A stretch of DNA of 64,000 nucleotides, taken from NCBI RefSeq assembly GCF_003058055.1, contig NZ_QBTZ01000001.1, positions 560,501 to 624,500 on the forward strand, written 5' to 3'. Shown here piece after piece: positions 55,453 through 63,046 of the stretch. The translations under genes were made by a program, and so were the position numbers. A model generated the notes under the pieces. That model was given only the letters and a program-made list of their open reading frames with translations. It was not told the origin of the DNA and made no database searches. The DNA comes from Acidovorax sp. 107. Its GTDB lineage: Bacteria; Pseudomonadota; Gammaproteobacteria; Burkholderiales; Burkholderiaceae_C. Positions within the stretch are counted from its first letter, which is position 1. Every line of letters starts with the position of its first letter.

Positions 55453-55494
55453 CACACGCCGCGTCTGTCTGCCTGGTGGGGCGGCGCGGCGTGT
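55453..55494. terminator. Hairpin between convergent modA-like and ABC1 kinase genes
   Basis: CACACGCCGCG (55453-55463) and CGCGGCGTGTG (55484-55494) pair over 11 bases around a 20-base loop, with TCGTTTA after. A likely shared terminator, without a strong T-tract. Confidence 0.55.
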
Positions 55495-55514
55495 GTCGTT
55501 TAGACCTGCTGCGC

Positions 55515-57212
55515 TCAGTCGTCATCACGGTGATGGCTGCTGCGCCAGATGGCGCGCACCAGCCACAGGCCACACACCACCGCGCCGAAGAACCCCAGGA
55601 AGCCAAACGCGGGCAGACCGAACAGCGTAGGCCCGCCCTTCACGGTCATCACGATGGACGAGCCGATGATCAGCGCCGCTATCACCAGCGCCATCGCCAA
55701 CCGGTTGGCTGACCGGTCGATCTGGTCGCCCACACGCTTAAGGTGCGCCAGCTCGATGCCCACCTGCAGGTGCCCGCGCCGCGCGTTGCGCAGCAGCCGC
55801 CCGATGTCGTCCGGCAACTGCTCCACCGTGGCCAACGCGCGCCGCAAGGTGCTCCAGGCGCGCCCGGCCAGCACCTTGGGCTCGTAGCGCGCGCGCACCA
55901 CCTGCTTGAGCAGCGGCAGGGCTTCGGTCGCCATGTGAAAGTCTGGGTCGAGGTTGCGGCCCATGCCTTCAAGCGAAATGAAGGCCTTGATCAGCAGCGC
56001 GAGGTCGGATGGCAGGCCTAGGTGGTGTTCACGCAGGATGGCCGTCACATCCGCCAGCATCTGCCCCAGGCTCAGCTGCGCCAAGGGCACGCCGTGGTAC
56101 TGGTCCACAAAGGCCTCGATCTCGGTCTCCAGCTGGCCCAGGTTCAACCCCTGCGCGTCGCCCGTCCAGTCCAGCAGCACGTCGGCAACGGCCTGGGGCT
56201 GGTGCTCGACCAGGCCCAACAGCAGCTGCAGCAGCTCGTCGCGCCGGCGCTGCGACAGGCGGCCCACCATGCCAAAGTCAATGAAGGCAATGCGGTTGCC
56301 GGGCAGGTAAAACACATTGCCCGGGTGCGGGTCGGCGTGGAAGACGCCGTCTTTGACGATCATCTGCAGCACCGCCTGCGCGCCGCGCTGCGCCAGCACC
56401 GTGCGGTCAAAGCCTGCCTCAGGCGTCAGCGCGGCCAGGGCGCCGCCGGGCGTGCCGTCGATGAAGTCCTGCACGTTGATGCGCTCGCGGGTGTAGGCCC
56501 AGTGCACGCGCGGGATCACGATGTGGGGCAGCACGGCCATGTTGGTGGCAATGCGCTCGGCCTGGCGGCATTCGCCCGCCAGATCCAGCTCGCGGCGCAG
56601 CGAGCGGGCGAACTCGCGCACCAGTTGCTGGGGCCGGTAGGGCTTGAGCGCAGGCAGCTCGGCCTCGGCCAGCGCGGCCAGGCGCTGCAGCAGGCGCAGG
56701 TCGGCCTGGATGGTGTCGGCAATGCCGGGGCGGCGGATCTTGACGATGACCTCGCTGCCGTCCTGCAGCCGGGCGCGGTGCACTTGCGCAATCGATGCGG
56801 CGGCCAGCGGCGTGGTGTCGAACCAGGCAAACACGGCTTCGGGCTCGGCGCCCAGGTCTTCGCGCAGTTGCGGGCGCAAGGCGTCGATGGGCAGAGCGGG
56901 CACGTTGCTGTGCAGCTTCTCGAACTCGGCAATCCATTCCGGGCCGAACAGGTCAGCCCGGCCCGCGAGGATCTGGCCAAACTTGACGAACGCGGGGCCC
57001 AATTCTTCAAGCGCCAGGCGCACCTGCACGGGCGGCTCCACACGGGCCAGATCGGCGGCGTGGGTCCAGTTCAGTGCCTGGCCCGCACGCTCCAGGCGGT
57101 CGGTCAGGCCCAGGCGGCGCACGGTGTCGCCAAACCCGTGGCGCACCATCACGCCCAGGATTTCCTTCAGGCGCCCCAGGTCGCGGGCGGTGTCCAGGGT
57201 CTCGATCAGCAT
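55515..57212 (-). CDS. ABC1/AarF-type atypical kinase
   Basis: The 565-aa protein has the ABC1 (UbiB/AarF) motifs: KFGQ at 77-80 (KxGQ), AAASIAQVHRA at 137-147, K158 in VIVKIRRPG, HADPHPGN with D294 and IDFG at 311-314. Two helices end the protein (about 507-545). UbiB kinases support ubiquinone biosynthesis, but this sequence lacks the usual UbiB N-terminus, so another member is likely. It is last of a six-gene operon starting with an EAL protein. Confidence 0.87.
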   Translation of the reverse strand: MLIETLDTARDLGRLKEILGVMVRHGFGDTVRRLGLTDRLERAGQALNWTHAADLARVEPPVQVRLALEELGPAFVKFGQILAGRADLFGPEWIAEFEKLHSNVPALPIDALRPQLREDLGAEPEAVFAWFDTTPLAAASIAQVHRARLQDGSEVIVKIRRPGIADTIQADLRLLQRLAALAEAELPALKPYRPQQLVREFARSLRRELDLAGECRQAERIATNMAVLPHIVIPRVHWAYTRERINVQDFIDGTPGGALAALTPEAGFDRTVLAQRGAQAVLQMIVKDGVFHADPHPGNVFYLPGNRIAFIDFGMVGRLSQRRRDELLQLLLGLVEHQPQAVADVLLDWTGDAQGLNLGQLETEIEAFVDQYHGVPLAQLSLGQMLADVTAILREHHLGLPSDLALLIKAFISLEGMGRNLDPDFHMATEALPLLKQVVRARYEPKVLAGRAWSTLRRALATVEQLPDDIGRLLRNARRGHLQVGIELAHLKRVGDQIDRSANRLAMALVIAALIIGSSIVMTVKGGPTLFGLPAFGFLGFFGAVVCGLWLVRAIWRSSHHRDDD

Positions 57213-57227
57213 GGGGCGATCATAGGT

Positions 57228-57722
57228 TCAGAAGGTCAGGGCGGGTTTGTTCACCATCAGGTAGAACACCACGGCCATGGCCACAAAGGCCGGGTAGCCC
57301 AGCGCCTCCCACCAGCGGGCGTAGCGCCAGTACAGGGGCGGCAGCACGCCATCACCGTGCGCGGTCTGCGCTGCCTCTGCAGTCTCTGTCGCCATATCGC
57401 GCATGCGCAGCTGCAGCCACACCACAGGCAGCCAGCAGGCACCGGCCACCAGGTACAGCGCCATCGACACCGCGAGCCACGGCGTGCTCCAGGGCAGGCC
57501 CGCCATGGCTGCCATGGCCAGCCCCGTGGCCGGCTGGATGAACACCGTGGGCGTGGTGAACCACCAGTCCGCCCGCACCACCAGGCGTGTGACCACTGCC
57601 TGCGCCTGCACATTGCCGCTGCGGTTGGTAAAGAACATGTAGAACGCCGAGCCCAGCCCGGTGCCCACCAGCAGCACGCTGGAGATGATGTGCAGCCATT
57701 TGAGGGTGAGGTACAGGCTCAT
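57228..57722 (-). CDS. DUF2269 membrane protein
   Basis: The 164-aa protein has four helices starting LYLTLKWLHIISSVLLVGTGLGSAFYM, matching DUF2269. Histidine H11 and nearby aromatic residues resemble small integral membrane redox partners, but no function is known. It is fifth in the operon, 20 bases after the DoxX-like gene and 15 before the ABC1 kinase. The start at 57722 gives the expected helix. Confidence 0.85.
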   Translation of the reverse strand: MSLYLTLKWLHIISSVLLVGTGLGSAFYMFFTNRSGNVQAQAVVTRLVVRADWWFTTPTVFIQPATGLAMAAMAGLPWSTPWLAVSMALYLVAGACWLPVVWLQLRMRDMATETAEAAQTAHGDGVLPPLYWRYARWWEALGYPAFVAMAVVFYLMVNKPALTF

Positions 57723-57742
57723 GGCTTTTGCGGAGAAGTGGC

Positions 57743-58117
57743 CTAGTCTTGCAGCAGCACCCACAGGATGGCGGCAATCGGCAGGTTTTTGGTCAGCGGC
57801 CCGAAGGGGTGCAGCCACCAAGCGGGTTGTATGGCTGTGGCCAGCAGTGTCATGGCCAGCATCATCAGCAGAGCAGCGCCATACGCCTTGCGGCCGGGGC
57901 GGAGTGCCAGCCACAGCCCCAGCACCGCATCGGCAGCCGCACCGGCCAGGATGATGGCAGTGGGCAGCCACGGGGCATGGCCCCCGGCCCACGCGGTGGG
58001 CAGCCCTGCCAGCAACTCGCGGCTTTGGCCGTGCAGCTCCCACACGCTGACCACGGCCGTGGCCAGCCAGACGACCACGAGGCTGGCGCGCAACAACTGG
58101 GCCGACCCGCGGTTCAT
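57743..58117 (-). CDS. DoxX-like membrane protein
   Basis: The 124-aa protein has four helices with LLRASLVVVWLATAVVSVWELHG at the front and GPLTKNLPIAAILWVLLQD at the end, the pattern of the DoxX-like family. DoxX relatives bind quinones or aid thiol redox. Its start overlaps the SRPBCC stop by ATGA, so they are coupled. Confidence 0.82.
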   Translation of the reverse strand: MNRGSAQLLRASLVVVWLATAVVSVWELHGQSRELLAGLPTAWAGGHAPWLPTAIILAGAAADAVLGLWLALRPGRKAYGAALLMMLAMTLLATAIQPAWWLHPFGPLTKNLPIAAILWVLLQD

Positions 58118-58638
58118 GGGCGTGCCTTCTGCGCTGCGGATTTCGCGACGCCCTGCGCTTGTTGCCAATCTGCAATATCGGCAGCACGGACCGCCAGGAA
58201 CTGCGCCAGGCGCTGGAACCGCTGGCGCGTCTTGCGGACAAAGACCCAGTCCACCAAAGGTTCCATGACCGCCCGTAAGGATGCCGGGCCGACTTGAAAG
58301 GTGTAGGTGTAGATCAGCAGGGACTGGTGGGGGCCCTGCTCCTGGTGGCGCATGGAGGCGGCCCACTGGGTGAAGGGAAACGACCGGCCAACCATGGCCG
58401 CAGCCGCGACCACAGGGCGGTCATAGCTGACGAACTGCGTGCGCATGGACAGCGCCCGCAATGCACCGGCGCCCAGGTTCTCGGTGGTGGCGCCCACACT
58501 GGGGCAGGGCGCACTGCTTTCCACGCTGGTGCGACGCACCAGCGAATCCCACTGGCACCGCCACTCGTGGTAGTGGAAGGCATCGAACACAACATCGGCC
58601 CGCGCTGGCATGGGGAAGGTCAATTTCCGGTGGGCCAT
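58114..58638 (-). CDS. SRPBCC-fold protein (START/polyketide-cyclase-like)
   Basis: The 174-aa protein has the SRPBCC pattern: KLTFPMPARADVVFDAFHYHEWRCQWDSLV at the start, a beta-rich centre and a long final helix (RQRFQRLAQFLAVRAADIADW). These proteins hold hydrophobic ligands in a cavity. It starts four bases after the saccharopine-dehydrogenase-like gene and overlaps the next gene by four. Ligand and role are unknown. Confidence 0.8.
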   Translation of the reverse strand: MAHRKLTFPMPARADVVFDAFHYHEWRCQWDSLVRRTSVESSAPCPSVGATTENLGAGALRALSMRTQFVSYDRPVVAAAAMVGRSFPFTQWAASMRHQEQGPHQSLLIYTYTFQVGPASLRAVMEPLVDWVFVRKTRQRFQRLAQFLAVRAADIADWQQAQGVAKSAAQKARP

Positions 58639-58642
58639 GGGC

Positions 58643-59776
58643 TCATTCCTCCACCACATCGGTCACCATGCCCCACTTCGCAAACTCGGGGGCAAAGGCC
58701 TCCAGGGGCAGCAGGCTGGTGCTGGTGTGCGCCCCGGTGGGCAGCGGCCGACCGGCTGCGAGCTGGCGGGCCAGCAGGATGGCGGCCATGCAGGGGATCT
58801 CGGGGCCATGGTCGTTATCGGCCGCAATGTGCCAGGCGCGGCGCCGGGGCTGGCCTTGTGCATCGGCGCCCGCCACACGCACCACCATGCCGCCCAGCGG
58901 CGTGCCCAGAAAGTCCAGCGCGCCGCCCGCGTGGTGCATCAGCCAGGCCAGCTTTTCGGGGTGGGGCAGCACGCCCCAACGGCGCAGCGCGGCCAGGGTG
59001 GCGAAGGCTCTCTGCGCCAGCCCGACCTCCAGGGCCGCGCGGAAGGTGACGCGGTCGCGGGCCTGGTAGTGGGCGGGAAAGATCTCGAGGTCCGGGATGT
59101 CGCAGACCGCCCCCAGGCGAGGGTGCAGCCGCTGGAACTGAACGGGTCTGGGCCGCGCCCAGCCGCTGTGCGGCCGCCACCGGCCACCGTCCCACACGTC
59201 GATGGGCAGGCCGCAGTAGCTCAGCACCGCCGCCAGCGTGGCCTGGCCCCGGGGCGCCCGTTGCGCAGGGGCAATGCAGATGTCGATGCTGTCGATGTGC
59301 TGCCAGCCCGCGCACAGGTGGTCGATAACTGCCGAGGACAGCGCTGGCACCGTGCTGGCGCCAGCAACGGCCGTGCGCCCGGCGGCAGTGAATGCAGCCT
59401 GCATGGCGGTGGGAAAGTCGCACACAAACCGGCGGCCGTCGGCCAGGTCGATGTAGTGCGCGCCAGCCTCGGCCGCCGCCTGGGCCACGTTGTAGGCCTG
59501 TGCCTGAAAAGGGCCTGCCGTATGGATGACCAGACCCACACCCCACTCGCGCAAGGTGGCAGCCAGGCCGGGCGCCTGGTGGTCCAGCGCCACGCCCTGG
59601 GCACCGTGGCCCAACGTCGTGGCCAGGGCCTTCGCTTGCGAGGCATCCCGGCCCGCCACCAGCAGGGCGATGTGGTGGCGTGTGGCCTCGTCGCTCACCA
59701 GGGCGCGGCAGATGCGCGCCCCAAAGTTGCCGTAGCCGCCCAGGACCAGGGTTTTGAATGCAGCCATGGCGGTCAT
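58643..59776 (-). CDS. Saccharopine-dehydrogenase-like NAD(P)-binding protein
   Basis: The 377-aa protein has a Rossmann start LVLGGYGNFGARI (near 10-22) and the saccharopine dehydrogenase NADP-binding layout, with GPFQAQAYNVAQAAAEAGAHYIDLADG near 105-131. In bacteria such proteins often act on lipids or on unknown enone or hydroxy substrates rather than saccharopine. It overlaps the EAL gene stop by ATGA and lies four bases before the SRPBCC gene, so it is translated with both. The substrate is not known. Confidence 0.83.
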   Translation of the reverse strand: MTAMAAFKTLVLGGYGNFGARICRALVSDEATRHHIALLVAGRDASQAKALATTLGHGAQGVALDHQAPGLAATLREWGVGLVIHTAGPFQAQAYNVAQAAAEAGAHYIDLADGRRFVCDFPTAMQAAFTAAGRTAVAGASTVPALSSAVIDHLCAGWQHIDSIDICIAPAQRAPRGQATLAAVLSYCGLPIDVWDGGRWRPHSGWARPRPVQFQRLHPRLGAVCDIPDLEIFPAHYQARDRVTFRAALEVGLAQRAFATLAALRRWGVLPHPEKLAWLMHHAGGALDFLGTPLGGMVVRVAGADAQGQPRRRAWHIAADNDHGPEIPCMAAILLARQLAAGRPLPTGAHTSTSLLPLEAFAPEFAKWGMVTDVVEE

Positions 59777-61479
59777 GCGCCCGAGGCCCAGTGCATGCTG
59801 GGCTGCGTGGGCACAAAGGAGGTATCGCTGCCCCTGCCACTGCCCGGCGTGTGCAGCAGGGCCTGAAGGGCGGCACGCTGCGACTGCAGTTGCGTGCGGT
59901 GCCAGGTGGGTACGTCAGGCGCTGCAATGGGGCGGCTGAACAGGTAGCCCTGGATGTGGTGCAGTCCGGCGGCGGCCAGGGCCCGCAGCTCCTCCGGCGT
60001 CTCTACCCCCTCGACCACCACCGACAGGCCCAGGTCACGGGCCAGGGCGCTGATGTGCCGCAGCAGCTTCTGGCGTCGGCGGTCTTGCGGCAGTTGGCGC
60101 ACGAACAGGCGGTCGCACTTGATGCCCGCAATGGGGAGCTCCGCCAGCATGCCCAGCGACGAATAACCGGCGCCAAAGTCGTCCATTAGTACGGCCACGC
60201 CCAGGGCGCTCAGCGCGCTGATGGCCGCCACCATCTGGGGGCCCAGCGCAATCACGGCATGCTCGGTCATCTCGAGCTTGAGGGTGCGCGGGGGCAGGGC
60301 GCGCTGGGCCAGCTGCAGGCCCAGCCACGGCGCAAAGCTCTCGTGCATCAGCGTGACCGGTGCCACATTGACGCTGATGGTCACGGCATCCAGCCCCTGC
60401 GCCCGCCAGTCGCACAGATGGTCGAGCGCGTTGCACACAATCATGCGGTCCACCTCCGCCGTCTTGCCCTGCAACTCGCACACCAGCAAGAAGGTTTCGG
60501 GGTTGATGCGGCCCAGGGTGGTGTCGGTCAGGCGCAGCAGCGCCTCCAGCTGCACCCCGCTGCGCTGGGTATGGATGATGGGCTGGAAATGCAGGGCCAG
60601 GTTCTCGGGGTGCAGCAGGCGGTCCAGGTGGTCGGCAATCAGCGACTGCTGAATGTCGCTGTGGGCGTTGTGGGCCAGCGCCGAGGTGCGCATCATCGAC
60701 AACCCGCGCCGCAGCAGCTGCTGGCGTCCTGCGTCCGAGCGCAGGTTGCTCAGATGCTCCATGGCCACCGCCGTCGCAAACACCAGCATGACGAAGAGCA
60801 GTGCCGCGCCATCGGACGCAGCCTCGGGGTCGCTCAGGCGCATGGCAAAAGTGTTGACCAACAGCCAGTGCAGCACCAGGATCGCACCGCCACACAGCAA
60901 CTTGTCAGTCCAGGTCTGAGAGCGGTAGCGGGGTGTGAGCACGCTGAGCTTGGCGGCGCGATGGCGGATCGCGCAGTAGCAAGAAATACCGATGGCGATG
61001 CCCAGCGACAGCAGGGTGGCCAGCATGTTCAGTTGCCCAAAACTCTGCACATGGCTGCTCGTGATGGTGAAGTGCCCCGCCAGCGTGCCCAGCGCCAGCC
61101 AAGCGCTGGCCAGTGCGATGCGGCGTTTGCTGGCGCTGGTACTGAGGGCCGGAATGGTGAGCCGCGCACTCACCACCATGATGACCAGCCCGCTGAGCGC
61201 GGGCACCAGCTCCAGCACACGGTGCGACAGCTCGTTGTACATGAACAGGCCCACCACATCCAGCGCCCACACGATGGAGCCAATGCACAGGGCTGCGTGC
61301 GATGCGCTGATGCGGCGGCTGGACGGGTCCACCGAATACGCGGTGTGCTCCACCAGCTGCTGGCACACGTGCACGACCAGTGCCGCAAACACCCAGAACA
61401 GCAGGCTTTGCAGCAGTGGCGGAAACCCCACCACAAACACCTGCATGGCGCCCTGCCAGATTGAAACCATATCGTCCAC
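59773..61479 (-). CDS. Membrane EAL protein with degenerate MHYT-like sensor domain
   Basis: The 568-aa protein has about seven helices in residues 15-240 and an EAL domain from about 285. EAL motifs are nearly complete: EALLR (312-316), N371, E403, DDFGAGYSS (433-441), K454, E490 in VVVEGVE and Q510, so c-di-GMP hydrolysis is plausible. The membrane part has WALDVVG and AGHFTIT, which resemble the MHYT repeats with key His or Met lost. It starts at GTG 61479 or ATG 61470. It is first of a six-gene operon. Confidence 0.87.
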   Translation of the reverse strand: MDDMVSIWQGAMQVFVVGFPPLLQSLLFWVFAALVVHVCQQLVEHTAYSVDPSSRRISASHAALCIGSIVWALDVVGLFMYNELSHRVLELVPALSGLVIMVVSARLTIPALSTSASKRRIALASAWLALGTLAGHFTITSSHVQSFGQLNMLATLLSLGIAIGISCYCAIRHRAAKLSVLTPRYRSQTWTDKLLCGGAILVLHWLLVNTFAMRLSDPEAASDGAALLFVMLVFATAVAMEHLSNLRSDAGRQQLLRRGLSMMRTSALAHNAHSDIQQSLIADHLDRLLHPENLALHFQPIIHTQRSGVQLEALLRLTDTTLGRINPETFLLVCELQGKTAEVDRMIVCNALDHLCDWRAQGLDAVTISVNVAPVTLMHESFAPWLGLQLAQRALPPRTLKLEMTEHAVIALGPQMVAAISALSALGVAVLMDDFGAGYSSLGMLAELPIAGIKCDRLFVRQLPQDRRRQKLLRHISALARDLGLSVVVEGVETPEELRALAAAGLHHIQGYLFSRPIAAPDVPTWHRTQLQSQRAALQALLHTPGSGRGSDTSFVPTQPSMHWASGA

Positions 61480-61638
61480 GTGCTCCCGCCCTTTTTTGTA
61501 CGCGGGTCATCATACGACTGTGGGGTGGGGCCAAAGCGTAACGGCCTGTGGCGGGAATGCTTTCCGGGGTGGTTGACCGCCATCTCGGGCGGGCGTGGAT
61601 TTTGGGCACATCTTTTCGATGTTGTTTTCAATAATTCA

Positions 61639-61654
61639 ATAATCGTTGTATTAT
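61639..61654. promoter_or_regulatory. ArsR operator in the ars promoter
   Basis: ATAAT and ATTAT frame CGTTGT at 61639-61654, just before the ATG at 61661, in an AT-rich stretch unlike the rest of the region. ArsR/SmtB proteins bind such AT-rich inverted repeats, so this is the likely self-repression site. Confidence 0.65.
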
Positions 61655-61660
61655 AGATTC

Positions 61661-61987
61661 ATGCAAGAAACCGATGTTGTCCGAGCCCTCGCCGCCTTGG
61701 CCCAGGAAGTCCGCCTGAGGGTCTTCCGTGCGCTGGTGGTGGCGGGCCCTGCAGGGTTGACCCCCGGCGATCTGGCCGCTCAGCTGGAGGTGGCGCCCAA
61801 CACCTTGTCTTTTCACCTCAAGGAGCTGTCACATGCCGGGCTCATCAGCCAGGAGCGACAGGGCCGCAACCTGATCTACCGCGCCGCGTTCGACACCATG
61901 AATGCGCTGCTGGCCTACCTTACCGAGAACTGCTGCGAAGGCCAGGGCTGCGCGCCTGCCGACGCGGCCGCGTCCTGCCATTGCTAA
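61661..61987 (+). CDS. arsR: ArsR family arsenic-responsive repressor
   Basis: The 108-aa winged HTH protein has the recognition block VAPNTLSFHLKELSHAGLI (44-62). As(III) ligands are likely C91, C92 and C97, as in the Acidithiobacillus-type ArsR where the site lies in the C-terminal helix, with extra C106 and C108. Release from the operator by arsenite would switch on arsI, arsC and the ACR3 gene. First gene of the cluster. Confidence 0.93.
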   Translation: MQETDVVRALAALAQEVRLRVFRALVVAGPAGLTPGDLAAQLEVAPNTLSFHLKELSHAGLISQERQGRNLIYRAAFDTMNALLAYLTENCCEGQGCAPADAAASCHC

Positions 61988-62029
61988 CCGTTGCTGACCG
62001 TCTCTGTCCACCCCCCCGAGGAGAACCCC

Positions 62030-62530
62030 ATGAAACGCTTCCACGCCCATGTGCATGTCGATGACCTGGCCCAGAGCATCGCGTTCTATTCCAAGCTGTT
62101 TGCTGCGGCGCCCACGCGGGTGGAGGCTGACTACGCCAAGTGGATGCTGGAGGACCCGCGCGTCAACTTCGCCATCTCCACGCGGGGCGCCACGCCAGGC
62201 CTGGACCACTTTGGCATGCAGACCGACGACGCTGCGGAGCTGGCCGAACTCAAGGCGCGTGCCGAGGCCGCCGACATGGCCTTGCTCGACGAGGGCAACA
62301 CCACCTGCTGCTACGCCCGCAGCGAAAAGCACTGGGTGACCGACCCGCAGGGCATTGCGTGGGAGCACTTTCACACCCTGGGGGACATCCCTGTTTTCAA
62401 CGAGGCGGCTCTGTCCTCGGCAGCGGGTGCCTGCTGCACGCCTTCGGCGGCAGCCCCTGCGCCTGCGGCGCCTCGGGCGGCGTGCTGCGGCCCGGCCACG
62501 GCCACAAACTCCAAAACCAGCTGCTGCTGA
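62030..62530 (+). CDS. arsI: ArsI/CadI family C-As lyase
   Basis: The 166-aa VOC protein has H5 (FHAHVHV), a second His near 60 (LDHFGM) and E112 (AWEHFH) as the expected Fe(II) ligands, and the vicinal cysteines C93-C94 that bind the trivalent organoarsenical. ArsI enzymes cut the carbon-arsenic bond of methylarsenite and aromatic arsenicals with O2. The C-terminal tail carries three more CC pairs (135-136, 152-153, 165-166) in an alanine-rich stretch, longer than the core. GAGGAG precedes the ATG. Confidence 0.92.
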   Translation: MKRFHAHVHVDDLAQSIAFYSKLFAAAPTRVEADYAKWMLEDPRVNFAISTRGATPGLDHFGMQTDDAAELAELKARAEAADMALLDEGNTTCCYARSEKHWVTDPQGIAWEHFHTLGDIPVFNEAALSSAAGACCTPSAAAPAPAAPRAACCGPATATNSKTSCC

Positions 62531-62539
62531 GAGCGCCGC

Positions 62540-63046
62540 ATGACCGCCTTGAACGTTCTCTTCCTCTGCACCCACAACTCGGCCCGCAGCATCCTGGCTG
62601 AGGCCTTGCTCAACGACATGGCACCGGGCCGGTTCCACGCGTATTCGGCGGGCAGCAGTCCGCGCGACAACCAGCAACCCCACCCTCTGGGCCTGGAGGT
62701 GCTGCGCGCCGCCGGTATCTCGACCGAAGGCCTGCGCAGCAAAAGCTGGGACGAGTTTGCCGTCCCGGGCGCGCCGGTGATGGATCTCATCATCACCGTC
62801 TGCGACAACGCGGCGGGCGAGGTCTGCCCCATCTGGCCCGGCCACCCGGCCACTGCGCACTGGGGCTACGCCGACCCGTCTGAGGGGAATGGCTCGGACG
62901 ATGAAAAGCGCGAGGCTTTCCGCAAGACCTTGCATGCCATCCACCAGCGGCTGGAGCTGCTCATCAACCTGCCCGCCGACAAGCTCGAAAAGACCCTGTT
63001 GCAGCACACCGCGCGCGAGCTGTCGCGTGCCGCTGCCACGCCATGA
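62540..63046 (+). CDS. arsC: Arsenate reductase, LMW-phosphatase type
   Basis: The 168-aa enzyme reduces arsenate to arsenite. The catalytic loop is C10-THNSAR-16, with D112 in YADPSEG as general acid. C88 and C96 (TVCDNAAGEVCP) match C82 and C89 of the Staphylococcus enzyme, so the thioredoxin-coupled cysteine relay is probably complete. It starts nine bases after arsI and its stop overlaps the ACR3 start by ATGA. Arsenite then leaves through the transporter. Confidence 0.94.
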   Translation: MTALNVLFLCTHNSARSILAEALLNDMAPGRFHAYSAGSSPRDNQQPHPLGLEVLRAAGISTEGLRSKSWDEFAVPGAPVMDLIITVCDNAAGEVCPIWPGHPATAHWGYADPSEGNGSDDEKREAFRKTLHAIHQRLELLINLPADKLEKTLLQHTARELSRAAATP

